Part shown: piece after piece, positions 18,322 through 27,159 of the stretch
Layout: the number at the start of each line of letters is the position of its first letter
Numbering within the stretch: position 1 is the first letter of the stretch
Assembly (NCBI GenBank): GCA_964392365.1
Contig: CAYMPH010000003.1
Coordinates: 62,001-126,000 of the forward strand
DNA from: CAYMPH01 sp964392365
GTDB lineage: Bacteria; Spirochaetota; UBA4802; UBA5550
Direction: 5' to 3'
DNA: 64,000 nucleotides
Made by a program: the position numbers and the translations under genes
The notes under the pieces: generated by a model
Told to the model about the DNA's origin: nothing
Database searches by the model: none
The model's input: only the letters and a program-made list of their open reading frames with translations

Positions 18322-19343
18322 ATGAAAAAAATAATTTTTACTGCAATAACAATAATTTCTTCATTTGTATTATTATTTAACATTGATAATTTAGAAGCTG
18401 CATATAAGGAATATCAAAATGATAAATGCATGACAAGTATAACAGGAGATGTCATTTGCGGTGGAAATGCTACTGAATGCATATCTCATCCGTTAAGTGG
18501 TAAAGTTGCGTGTGGAGCAAAATCTAAAGAATGCATAAAGAATACAATGAGCGGAAATGTTGCATGCGGCGGTGAGGCTATTGAATGCATTGAACATCCT
18601 ATGAGCGGTAATGTTGCGTGTGGTGGAAAGGCAGCAAAATGCATAAAACATGCAATGAGCGGCAAAGTTGCATGCGGTGGTGAGGCAACAGAATGCATTG
18701 AGCACTCAATGAGCGGAAATGTTGCGTGTGGTGGAAAGGCAGCAAAATGCATATCACATACAATGAGCGGCAAAGTTGCATGTGGCGGCGAGGCAACAGA
18801 ATGCATTGAGCACTCAATGGCCGGAAATGTAGCCTGCGGTGGTAAAGCAGCAAAATGCATATCACATACAATGAGCGGTAAGGTTGCATGTGGCGGCGAG
18901 GCAAAAGAATGCGTTGAGCACTCAATGGCCGGCAATGTAGCCTGCGGNNNNNNNNNNNNNNNNNNNNNNNNNNNNNNNNNNNNNNNNNNNNNNNNNNNNN
19001 NNNNNNNNNNNNNNNNNNNNNNNNNNNNNNNNNNNNNNNNNNNNNNNGCGGCGAGGCAAAAGAATGCGTTGAGCACTCAATGGCCGGCAATGTAGCCTGC
19101 GGTGGTAAAGCAGCAAAATGCATATCACATACAATGAGCGGTAAGGTTGCATGTGGCGGCGAGGCAAAAGAATGCGTTGAGCACTCAATGGCCGGCAATG
19201 TAGCCTGCGGCGGTAAAGCAAATAAATGTATAGAACATGCTATTAGTAAAAAAATCGTGTGCAGTATAGATAATTACTGGTTTTTCAATAATTATCAATT
19301 AAAATCAGCTGAAGAACAATCGAAGAAAAAAAATAGTTTTTAA
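18322..19343 (+). CDS. Secreted Cys/His 18-residue repeat protein (interrupted by assembly gap)
   Basis: After a signal peptide the protein consists of 18-residue units of the pattern C-GG-x-A-x-x-C-I-x-H-x-M-x-G-x-V-A, about 13 visible. Units alternate between basic (GGKAAKC) and acidic (GGEATEC) forms, so the true period is 36 residues or 108 bp. Each unit keeps two Cys seven residues apart and most keep a His. This suggests a repetitive beta-solenoid, disulfide ladder or metal-binding surface protein; I know no assigned function. The frame changes across a 100-N gap, as expected when the gap length is arbitrary, so I join both halves as one gene. A strong terminator follows. Confidence 0.75.
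18948..19047. other. Assembly gap of 100 N inside a tandem repeat
   Basis: Exactly 100 N occur inside the 108-bp repeat tract. The roughly 50 bp on each side are identical, so the true number of units is unknown and the frame shift across the gap is artificial. Confidence 0.95.
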
Positions 19344-19390
19344 AGATCAATTTTTATTTTTCTTATAAAATATTTTAAGGAATTACTTAA

Positions 19391-19424
19391 AAGAGGGCTG
19401 AATTTTCATACAGCCCTCTTTTTA
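19391..19424 (+). terminator. Rho-independent terminator with an alternative pairing
   Basis: AAGAGGGCTG (19391-19400) pairs with CAGCCCTCTT (19411-19420), followed by T-rich sequence. It ends the Cys/His-repeat gene. The loop plus part of the stem (19401-19414) is also perfectly complementary to 19444-19457 over 14 bp, giving a mutually exclusive structure. The remaining bases to 19647 hold nothing else I recognise. Confidence 0.85.
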
Positions 19425-19647
19425 TTTTCTTTGAAATAGCTTTGCTGTATGAAAATTTAGAAAATATTTCTTTATTTAAAGAATTATTTTGTCAGTTTTC
19501 ATTATAATCTATCACTAATTAGTATTACTGGGAAATAATCATAAATAGTATTGAATTAAGTTGCACTATTTCATGTATACTGAGTAATTGTATGTAGAGT
19601 CTGCATTTTATTTGCTGCTCAGAGAAAAAATTATATTCGGAGAAACA

Positions 19648-21196
19648 ATGAAAGTTCAAGGAAAGATATTAGGAATTATCATTTTTTTTGCAGTTATTTC
19701 TTTTAATTCTTGCGGTGGAAGCAGTTCTCATTCGGAAGCTGCAAATAACTCAGCAAATAACTCCCCAGGTAGTGTTTCAGATCTAATAGCTCCTGTACCT
19801 GGTAATAGTGGAACAATAACAGTAGGAAGTATAACAGCAAGTTCACTAGTATTAAATTGGGATGCCAGCTCCGATGCAGGAACCACGCAGGTCAATTTAC
19901 AATATGCGGTATTTAAGTCTAGTTCAAATAATTTAACTAGTGTAGCCAATTGTGAAAATAATGGAATTAAAATACAGGATTATTCGGCTGCTCTTTTAAC
20001 AAAAACTGTTACAGGTCTTACTGCAAATACACCTTATTATTTCAATATAGTGGTACGCGATTCTTCAGGCAATAAGGCAGCTTACACAGTAAAGCAGCAG
20101 ACAACTAATGCTAGAGTTTGGGGAACGCCATCGTTAATTGAAACAAATACAGGTAATGTGCTCGACTCATACCAGTTATCAATCGATTCATCAGGAAATG
20201 GTATTGCTGTATGGTCACAGTCTGATGGCACANNNNNNNNNNNNNNNNNNNNNNNNNNNNNNNNNNNNNNNNNNNNNNNNNNNNNNNNNNNNNNNNNNNN
20301 NNNNNNNNNNNNNNNNNNNNNNNNNNNNNNNNATCGATTCATCAGGAAATGGTATTGCTGTATGGTCACAGTCTGATGGCACAAGGTATAATATCTGGTC
20401 AAACCGGTATACTGCAGGTTCAGGCTGGGGCACTGCAACTCTTATAGAGACCAATGATGTTAAGGATGCATCTTATCCTAAAATTGCTATTGATTCATCT
20501 GGAAATGCAATTGCAGTTTGGCAGCAGTTTTTTGCAAATGGTCAATCTAATATATGGTCAAATCGTTATATCGTAGGAACTGGTTGGGGCATTGCATCAT
20601 TTATTGAATCAAATGCATATGGTTCATGTAGTCCCAATATAGCTATCGATTCATCAGGTAATGCTATTGTAGTCTGGAAGCAGTTTGTGAGTTCAACAAT
20701 GATTTTTGCAAATATTTATGCAAATCGGTATGTTGCTGGTACAGGTTGGGGTACAGCCGTTCTTTTAACATCAGCTGCTGGTGATGCTGATGATCCTCAG
20801 ATAGCCATCGATTCATCAGGTAATGCAATTGCAGTTTGGTCTCAATTAGATGGAGCAAATTATAATATCTTAACGAATCGGTATGTTGCTGGTACAGGTT
20901 GGGGTTCAGCGGTTATAATAGAGTCAAATTCAGGTCATGCTGTTAATCCTCAAATAGCTATCGACTCATCAGGTAATGCTATAGCAGTTTGGTCTCAAGA
21001 AGATGGAATAAGGAGAAATATTTTAGCGAATCGTTATACAATTGGCACTGGTTGGGCAACATCATTTTTAATAGAATCAAATAATGAGGATGCTTCTTAT
21101 CCACAAATCTCCATAAATTCTTTAGGTGATGCTTTTGTTTTATGGCAACATAATGATGGAACACGTAATAATATCTGGGCAAATACGTATCGGTAA
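19648..21196 (+). CDS. Lipoprotein with FN3 domain and beta-propeller-like repeats (gap inside)
   Basis: The start at 19648 has CGGAGA upstream and gives a lipoprotein signal with the lipobox FNSCGG; an earlier in-frame ATG at 19588 is unlikely. A low-complexity Ser/Asn linker is followed by a fibronectin type III domain (about residues 50-150, NTPYYFNIVVRDSSGN). Then come units of about 55 residues built on AIDSSGNAIAVWSQ, NIWSNRY and GTGWGTA. One unit is seen before the 100-N gap and six after it, compatible with a beta-propeller. The gap shifts the frame artificially. It is likely an exposed surface protein. Confidence 0.78.
20233..20332. other. Assembly gap of 100 N inside propeller repeats
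   Basis: This is the second run of exactly 100 N. The roughly 50 bp before it (IDSSGNGIAVWSQSDGT) are repeated directly after it, so the number of repeat units in the gene is unresolved. Confidence 0.95.
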
Positions 21197-21198
21197 AA

Positions 21199-21312
21199 AA
21201 TTTTAATTAACATTGGTCGTAAGTAGAATGAATTCAAGTTAAGAATTATAGTTGATTTTAATTTCCGTAAATTTAATAAACGTTTGCTGATAGTGGACTG
21301 GAAGTCAAGGTC
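21199..21312 (+). repeat. Interspersed repeat A, two tandem partial copies
   Basis: A degenerate 5' part of repeat A runs from 21199 to about 21268, starting 3 bp after the preceding stop codon. A second 5' part (AAATTTAATAAACGTTTGCTGATAG) runs from 21269 to about 21312 and then breaks off. Both are in plus orientation. Confidence 0.65.
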
Positions 21313-21327
21313 AGCTTTTTATGACAT

Positions 21328-21346
21328 CCTGTCATACGCTGACAGG
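21328..21346 (-). terminator. Hairpin after the paired cyclase-like genes
   Basis: CCTGTCA (21328-21334) and TGACAGG (21340-21346) form a perfect 7-bp stem with a 5-base loop, about 30 bp past the stop of the minus-strand gene. There is only a short A/T tract behind it, so terminator function is probable but unproved. Confidence 0.45.
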
Positions 21347-21377
21347 CTTACATCCTATAAACGCAATTTTCGTCGCT

Positions 21378-22358
21378 CTAAGCTTTATCTAAAAGCCTTT
21401 TCATGCAGAAAATCTTCCGCCCTTCATATTCGTCTTTTGACAGGAATAGAGGCGCAAGCGTTGCAGGGAGAATGGATAAAATATCTTCGGTAATATATAC
21501 TGAACCCGGCTCGGCGCGTTTTTGCCCCAGGTGAAATATAAAATTAATTGAGTCGGATACTATTTTCCCGGTATCACCGCGGTCGCGATATACTGTTGAT
21601 CCAATATGAAGCGCTGTTCTGAATGAAAGCTTTTCGTTGAAAATTGATTCGTCCACTTCAAAAATAACGCGGTTGAGAATCAGTTTCAGCATGGGTGTTA
21701 TTCCTGAGCATGTTGTACCGTTAAAAGGGAACAGAATCAATCCGCCATAATCCATCCACATCCAGATTTTTCCGCCAGATCCTTTGAGCTGAGTCTCCAC
21801 ATATTTCCGGAACATGTCCGCTGGATTTTTATTCTCCCCGCCAAACTGTGAGCTTTTGATTTCTTTCTGGCGGTCAAGTTCGATAAAGAGGAAACAGAAT
21901 TTGTATTCTTTTCCAGAACGCACCGACTTCCAATCCATACCTGATAATGGTACTGCATCTGCAATAGTTAAATCGCCGGTGGATTCGTGAACCATGTCTG
22001 AAAACCGGGCAGCGGCTATAAAACGTTTAGCATCAAACTTTTTCCTGAATAGATCTTTTCCGATGTAGTCGGAAGCTCCTGAATGAAAAAGCATTGCCGG
22101 ATCGCTAATGGTTCCTTTAGGGTCGATTATTCCAGCTGAAAGACTATTACGTTTGATTATCGCTCCAAGGTTTTTGATTAGCGTTTTTACATCATATGCG
22201 GAGACATCAAGATAGATGAGAGATCCGGACGGAATCTCTTTCAGTTTCTTTAAAAAATCTTTAGCGGCAAAAAACGTGTAGCTCTCACCTGATGTTTTCT
22301 TTAAAACAGGAAAAAGTTTTTCAATGCCTTTTGTTGATGAGAAGACGAATATTTTCAT
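21378..22358 (-). CDS. Receiver-like plus degenerate class III cyclase-like protein (C2-type partner)
   Basis: About 326 residues. The N-terminal ~110 residues resemble a response-regulator receiver with an Asp in LIYLDVSAYD and a Lys in DYIGKDL, but lack the usual N-terminal acidic pair. The C-terminal half resembles a class III nucleotidyl cyclase: FLFIELDRQ, then KIWMWMDYGGLI where the metal Asp of the GDG turn is displaced. SDSINFIFHLGQ keeps the Asn of the usual VNLAARL motif but has His for Arg. The ATG at 22358 overlaps the stop of the upstream cyclase-like gene by 4 bp (ATGA), better than the GTG at 22370. The two probably act together. Confidence 0.7.
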   Translation of the reverse strand: MKIFVFSSTKGIEKLFPVLKKTSGESYTFFAAKDFLKKLKEIPSGSLIYLDVSAYDVKTLIKNLGAIIKRNSLSAGIIDPKGTISDPAMLFHSGASDYIGKDLFRKKFDAKRFIAAARFSDMVHESTGDLTIADAVPLSGMDWKSVRSGKEYKFCFLFIELDRQKEIKSSQFGGENKNPADMFRKYVETQLKGSGGKIWMWMDYGGLILFPFNGTTCSGITPMLKLILNRVIFEVDESIFNEKLSFRTALHIGSTVYRDRGDTGKIVSDSINFIFHLGQKRAEPGSVYITEDILSILPATLAPLFLSKDEYEGRKIFCMKRLLDKA

Positions 22359-23281
22359 TGCTGTATCCACTTGAGGCTGTAATTGAAATATTTGACAGAT
22401 CCGGCTGCCATTGTTTTACTCAGACGCATAACGAGATTGTCGCTGAAATGCTGGCCGGAAATTCCTGTTATAGTTACTGTGTTAAGCGGTGTATGTTTTG
22501 CTTCCATCTCTATCGTTTTTTTTATCGTATCGCTCTTTTTGATTTTTTCTATATCAGACGTGTAGTTGCAAAGTCCTGTGTTGATGGCAATGCGCACGTT
22601 AAGCGGAGACTTAAGACCGCATCGTGTCGCATTATATATATAGAGTTCGTGGGTGATTTCAATCGCGGAGAGCGTTGCGTTTTCTTCTTTCCTGGAAAAA
22701 TAGAATGCAGCAAGGACTCCGTCGCCTTCCCAGCTCCAGATTCGCCCATTCCGTTTTTCAACAGCTTTTTCAACAGTTTTGCGCAGTTCAGCATAGGCAG
22801 CTTCAACCGCCTGCGCCGAGTTATCCCTTACGAGAATAGAATTACCCGCAATGTCGAGACGCAAAAATGTAAATGAATGTTCAGCGCCTTCTTTGAGAAC
22901 ACCCCAGTTAGGAGTACGATGCACCTCTGAATTCTCAATAAACATTTTGTATTCCTGATCGTACATATATCCAAGGTCGAACATTTCACGTATAATCTGG
23001 CGTACGGTGGTAATCTGACAAGGACGCCCCATGTATCCTTCGAGATGAATCTTGACAAGGAGATTTGCAAATTCAAAAAGAACCCCTTCTGATTTTATAT
23101 CCATCATGATCTGCGTAGATGCATCTTTTTTTGTAATAGGAATACTTTCGGGAATACCGGAGCGTTTGTTTATATCATAATTGTTTATGACGATGCGGGC
23201 AAGGGCAACCATCAGGTCAACACCCATTGATTCCAACATCCCCTTATGGCATAGAGTTGCAAGAAGAGCGCTCATTTTCAT
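22355..23281 (-). CDS. Class III cyclase-like protein with intact metal-binding aspartates (C1-type partner)
   Basis: 308 residues. The first ~130 residues are a mostly helical domain I do not recognise. The C-terminal half looks like an adenylate/guanylate cyclase: FTFLRLDIAGNS carries the first metal Asp, and RIWSWEGDGVLAAFYF the second (GDG turn). The later VNxxAR motif, which supplies transition-state Asn and Arg, is not evident. The downstream overlapping gene has the opposite pattern, so a heterodimeric cyclase is attractive. There is no transmembrane segment; cytoplasmic. Confidence 0.72.
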   Translation of the reverse strand: MKMSALLATLCHKGMLESMGVDLMVALARIVINNYDINKRSGIPESIPITKKDASTQIMMDIKSEGVLFEFANLLVKIHLEGYMGRPCQITTVRQIIREMFDLGYMYDQEYKMFIENSEVHRTPNWGVLKEGAEHSFTFLRLDIAGNSILVRDNSAQAVEAAYAELRKTVEKAVEKRNGRIWSWEGDGVLAAFYFSRKEENATLSAIEITHELYIYNATRCGLKSPLNVRIAINTGLCNYTSDIEKIKKSDTIKKTIEMEAKHTPLNTVTITGISGQHFSDNLVMRLSKTMAAGSVKYFNYSLKWIQQ

Positions 23282-23421
23282 AGGTACACCCGGTTAAATA
23301 TATTCTATCTGTATAAAACTTATCGCAGTTTAATATTGCGTCAATAAATAATTTTTTTCCTGCAGAAGTCAAGCTGAATCTTATCAGCAGCTGAAAATCA
23401 ACTAAAATTTTTGTATATTTG

Positions 23422-23610
23422 TCATTTTAAGAAATAGCGATATAAAAAAGTCATTCGCTTATTATCGATAATAAGCAGGGTGAAATCGTCATCAAATTTG
23501 TTGAATGAATTTCATTCTCTCAAAGTATTGTAAATCATTTCTATTAATTCATTTATTGAAAGATCCCTAGTCTGCATAAAAAAAGCATTTAATCTTTCCT
23601 GGGCAAATAT
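23422..23610 (-). pseudogene. Decayed C-terminus of a SpoIIE-type phosphatase
   Basis: The minus-strand frame reads QERLNAFFMQTRDLSIN, ELIEMIYNTLRE, a TGA stop, NSF and FDDDFTLLIID. It aligns with the C-terminal 49 residues of the intact phosphatase at 44905-46866 at about 36 of 49 identities by eye. The TGA replaces the TGG Trp codon of the intact copy. Similarity ends 14 bp before a repeat A copy begins, and nothing of the upstream domains remains. The rest of the gap from 23282 to 23421 shows nothing recognisable. Confidence 0.75.
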
Positions 23611-23623
23611 CTATTTCAGGCTT

Positions 23624-23770
23624 AAATTTAATAAACATTTGCTGATATCAGACGGGAAGTCAAAAATTTAACTGATTTGTGGCTTCTGATGAAATTCAAT
23701 CTGTCTCTTAGCAGCAGGGTCATGTGAAAAACTTTTTACTTTCTTATCGAAAATTCCTGGAAAGAAAAGA
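23624..23770 (+). repeat. Interspersed repeat A, copy 3
   Basis: Near full-length copy from AAATTTAATAAACATTTGCTGATA to TTCCTGGAAAGAAAA. The hairpin GGAAG/CTTCT and the phrase AATCTGTCTCTTAGCAG are visible. It is immediately followed by repeat B. It is in plus orientation although both neighbouring genes are on the minus strand. Confidence 0.85.
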
Positions 23771-23772
23771 GA

Positions 23773-24075
23773 AGATAAATCAGACGGTGTTTTTTCAACC
23801 GGCTGAATAGTTGATGTTTTCAAACAGCTTTTAGAAAATATAAAATAAGAATAGAAAGATTTTTTTGTAGCAGTAGTATGCACTTAGGTCTGCGCCGATT
23901 GAGCAGCGGCTTTCGGGTGGATTCTCAAAGAGGACTGCTTTTCCGCAAAAGCAGTCCTTCTTGAGAGTAAGCTATACCGTTCATTCAAGGTGTTCACTCC
24001 CTTTAAAGTGGAATGAAGATTTTTCCATATTTTTTAAACTTTTTACTTTGGTATCGCAGTTTCCTTGAAAGAAAA
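23773..24075 (+). repeat. Structured repeat B, copy 1
   Basis: About 300 bp. It contains a small AGACGGT/ACCGGCT hairpin (one mismatch) and a large hairpin with the 11-bp stem GGACTGCTTTT/AAAAGCAGTCC (23932-23942 with 23947-23957) extended by TCTCAA/TTGAGA. It ends in the same ACTTTGGTATCGCAGTTTCCTTGAAAG tail that ends repeat A. Two further copies occur at 34618 and 38560. Confidence 0.85.
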
Positions 24076-24103
24076 ATAAAAAAAATAGAATTTTTTATCA
24101 GGA

Positions 24104-26371
24104 TCAGACTTTTTTATGAAGTTCATTGAACACAGCAATGCCGAGATTTTCAATATAATAAGGTTTTTTTAAGTATGCTCCGGCTCCCATTTCGAGAGCT
24201 TCTTTTACTCTATCAGTTTCAGAAAAACCGCTGGCAATTATAGTCTTTAGATCCGGTTTTTTTTTCAGCAGTTCTTTATAAGTATCAAGACCGTCAATCC
24301 CCGGATCCATTATCATATCGAGTATCACAAGATCCGGATTGACTTTTTCAATCATCTCAATTGCAGATTCGCCGGATTCAGCCTGCTCAACACTATAGCC
24401 AAGCCTTGTAAGTATTGATGTTGAAATAATTCTTTGCTGTTCCATATCGTCAACAACAAGAATCAGCTCTCCATTGCCTGTATAATCCCCGATACCTGAT
24501 ATCTGAATTTTTTCAGAATCAATATCCCTGGTGAGAGGGAAATATATCTCGATTTTTGTACCTTCATTTTGAGAACTGGCAATGTCAATGTATCCATTAT
24601 GATCCTGGACAGTTCCCCATACTATTGCCATCCCGAGACCGGTGCCGCTTCTGCCCATTACCTTCTTTGTGTAGAATGGTTCAAAAATATGCACCATATC
24701 TTCATCGCTGATTCCGATACCTATGTCGGTAATCTGCAAAACAGCATATTCGCCGGGTTCCACCGAGTCATATCCTTTTAGATGAACATCCAGGTATCTG
24801 CATTCAGTTACGATATTAATAATACCGCCACCAGGCTGAGCCTCGGCTGCATTCAATACCAGGTTTGTAATCATCTTTTTTATATGAACCTCAGATCCCC
24901 TTATATGGATCTTTTTATGAAGAAGTGTTTTATTTATAATAACATCCGGATGAGTATTTTTAATTTCAATAAATTCAGGAGAATCCATGAATTCCATTAT
25001 TATTTCATTCATCTCAACAGTCAGCATGTTCGAAACATTTCTTCTGGCCAGAGATAAAAGGTCCTGGACAATTGCTGCTGCTTTTAAACCCGAATCTCTT
25101 ATGACCTCAACAGGCTTCTTTAATGGATCAGAATCTTTCATATCAATGAGGATCAGGTCCGGGTAACTTACAATACCTGAGAGTACATTGTTCAGGTCAT
25201 GTGCAACTCCTCCCGCTAAAAGCCCAAGCGCCTCCATTTTTTTTGATCTTTCAAGTTTATCCTGAAGATTGCGGCGTTCTGTTTCTATTTTTATTCTTTC
25301 AGAAATGTCTCTTGTGACTCCCATGATGCCGGTAGGCTTTGAGTTTTCATCTAGAATAAATGATGCGGTTACTTCAGTATGAAAAGTTGATCCGTCTTTT
25401 TTATACATTTCCAGTTCTATGACAGCACTTTTATTGTAGTCGCCGGTTTCTCTGCCTGTTCCCAGCTGTTCTCCAATTGCTTTTGCAGCTTTTGCAAGTG
25501 AAAGTGGAGTCAGAAAATCGTTTACGGTCAGATGGCTGAATTCAGTTTCATTCCAACCATGAACTTTCGTTGTTACTGGACTTAAATAAGTGTAATTCAA
25601 TTCGAGATCCAATGCCCATATAACATCATTTATATGACCGGCCATAAAACGGTAACTTTTTTCGCTCTCCCTTAAATAGGATTCAGCTTTTTTTCTAATC
25701 TCAACTTCATTGTTTAAGCTTTCCTTTATTTGAATCAGCTTTTCCTGTTCTTCTCTCATTTTGTTTATCAGATCCCATTCTCTTCTGGCGTTTAACTGAA
25801 GCTGTCTGACCAGAACTGAAGTCGATACCGATGTTGCCAAATTAAGAAGGAAGAAACTTACGAACGCCAATATTGCTGTTGTTGGTGTTACGAAGTATGA
25901 TGAATGTCCTTTTATATTTAAATCATACTGATAATATAAAAATAAAAAAGCCGCATTTATAAATACTGCAACTAATGCCGCCCTGTTCCCGATCAGTAAT
26001 GCTGCAAAAATCGAAGAAGCGAAAAACCATAAAGGGCCTCCGCTGAAAAAGCCTCCGCTAAAAGTAATAGCTGTACCCATCAGCATTATTAAAATAACAG
26101 CTGCTATGACTCGCACATTGTAAGGTATGCGGTAAAAAATAAAACATGAAATTGTTGTTATATAAACTGCTGATGTTACAAATGTAAGTTTAAACAGGCC
26201 GGCCTGCCACTGTGTTATTAAAGTCGGGATTATCAGAAATGTTGTTATTAGAGACCAGATTCCGAAAGAGGATCTCAGTATTACTTCTCTCCAGAATAGG
26301 GTGCCGTCAGCCATGGCTCCTGTTTCAGGGATTATCAGTTTTTTAATAAAGTTAAATTTTTTCAGCTTCAT
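24104..26371 (-). CDS. Membrane hybrid histidine kinase (PAS, HisKA, HATPase, receiver)
   Basis: 755 residues. The N-terminal ~215 residues have about six hydrophobic segments, a MASE-type membrane sensor. A coiled linker leads into a PAS domain (about 240-365, GIMGVTRDISERI). The kinase core has the H-box GGVAHDLNN, N-box NLVLNAAEA, and G-boxes DIGIGIS and GRSGTGLGMAI. A C-terminal receiver has VVDD, the phospho-Asp in VILDMIMD and the Lys in YLKKP. No partner regulator is adjacent, so output may be through phosphorelay. The gene stands alone between repeat clusters. Confidence 0.93.
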   Translation of the reverse strand: MKLKKFNFIKKLIIPETGAMADGTLFWREVILRSSFGIWSLITTFLIIPTLITQWQAGLFKLTFVTSAVYITTISCFIFYRIPYNVRVIAAVILIMLMGTAITFSGGFFSGGPLWFFASSIFAALLIGNRAALVAVFINAAFLFLYYQYDLNIKGHSSYFVTPTTAILAFVSFFLLNLATSVSTSVLVRQLQLNARREWDLINKMREEQEKLIQIKESLNNEVEIRKKAESYLRESEKSYRFMAGHINDVIWALDLELNYTYLSPVTTKVHGWNETEFSHLTVNDFLTPLSLAKAAKAIGEQLGTGRETGDYNKSAVIELEMYKKDGSTFHTEVTASFILDENSKPTGIMGVTRDISERIKIETERRNLQDKLERSKKMEALGLLAGGVAHDLNNVLSGIVSYPDLILIDMKDSDPLKKPVEVIRDSGLKAAAIVQDLLSLARRNVSNMLTVEMNEIIMEFMDSPEFIEIKNTHPDVIINKTLLHKKIHIRGSEVHIKKMITNLVLNAAEAQPGGGIINIVTECRYLDVHLKGYDSVEPGEYAVLQITDIGIGISDEDMVHIFEPFYTKKVMGRSGTGLGMAIVWGTVQDHNGYIDIASSQNEGTKIEIYFPLTRDIDSEKIQISGIGDYTGNGELILVVDDMEQQRIISTSILTRLGYSVEQAESGESAIEMIEKVNPDLVILDMIMDPGIDGLDTYKELLKKKPDLKTIIASGFSETDRVKEALEMGAGAYLKKPYYIENLGIAVFNELHKKV

Positions 26372-26427
26372 GGTTATCTTTTTCTTTATAAGTTATTATA
26401 GTGAAGATAAACGTTCAGACATATAGT

Positions 26428-26655
26428 AAAATTTAATTAACGTTTGATTATAGTACACGGGAAGTCAATAATTTTACTTGATTTTAGCTTCCTATGAAAT
26501 GCAATCTGTCTCTTAACAGTATGATCATGTGAAAAATTTTTTACTTTGGTATCGCAGTTTCCTGGAAAGAAAAATTTAATAAACATTTCCGGCATTCAAC
26601 AGTTTTGTAAAGAATTATAGTTGCTTTTCATTTCTGAGAGGATATAATCTGTCTC
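26428..26655 (+). repeat. Interspersed repeat A, copy 4 plus tandem degenerate copy
   Basis: A near full-length copy (26428-26575) has the stem GGAAG/CTTCC around TCAA/TTGA. Its GAAAGAAA end runs straight into a second, degenerate copy starting AAATTTAATAAACATTTCC at about 26573. The second copy leads up to the lectin gene, whose GGAG ribosome binding site lies just beyond it. Confidence 0.8.
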
Positions 26656-26677
26656 ATAGAAATCATGGAGTAGAAAA

Positions 26678-27157
26678 ATGAAAAAAGTATTAGGAACTTT
26701 CATGTTATTTATTTTTTTTGGAATATTAATGTTAACAAATATTCTTCAAGCAGAGATTGAAAATGGAGAATATCAAATAGTCAATAAATCCACCTCGAGG
26801 GGCTTGGCAGCGAACGACCATAACAACCATAAACTTTATACATGGGATGTAAATGGCCATTCAGATTTAAGATGGCGTATCGAGCATAAAGGTGGTGAGT
26901 GGTATCACATTATCAATAAATCAACTGGCCGGGCATTAGCTGCAAATGACCATAATAACCATGAAGTTTACACCTGGCAGGTAAATGACCATTCAGATTT
27001 AAAATGGCGTATCATACATAAAGGAGGAGGGTGGTATCAGATCATTAATAAATCTACAGGCAGGGCGTTGGCTGCAAATGATCACAATAATAACAAACTA
27101 TATACATGGCCGATAAATGACCATCCTGATTTAAGGTGGAAGTTCCTGAAAATGTAA
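26678..27157 (+). CDS. Secreted ricin-type beta-trefoil lectin with three near-identical repeats
   Basis: The 159-residue precursor has a signal peptide (residues 1-25). It then has three units of about 44 residues (31-74, 75-118, 119-159), each with YxIxNKSTGRALAAND, a YTW core and a DLxWRI end. Three such units make a single complete beta-trefoil of the ricin-B/RICIN type, usually a carbohydrate binder. The units are also very similar at DNA level (132-bp period), so the trefoil is either recently amplified or kept symmetric. No catalytic domain is attached. Confidence 0.8.
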   Translation: MKKVLGTFMLFIFFGILMLTNILQAEIENGEYQIVNKSTSRGLAANDHNNHKLYTWDVNGHSDLRWRIEHKGGEWYHIINKSTGRALAANDHNNHEVYTWQVNDHSDLKWRIIHKGGGWYQIINKSTGRALAANDHNNNKLYTWPINDHPDLRWKFLKM

Positions 27158-27159
27158 TA

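Noticed and set aside
18400..19260. CRISPR array
   Set aside because: The 54/108-bp periodic repeats are coding, in frame, without variable spacers. They encode the Cys/His protein.
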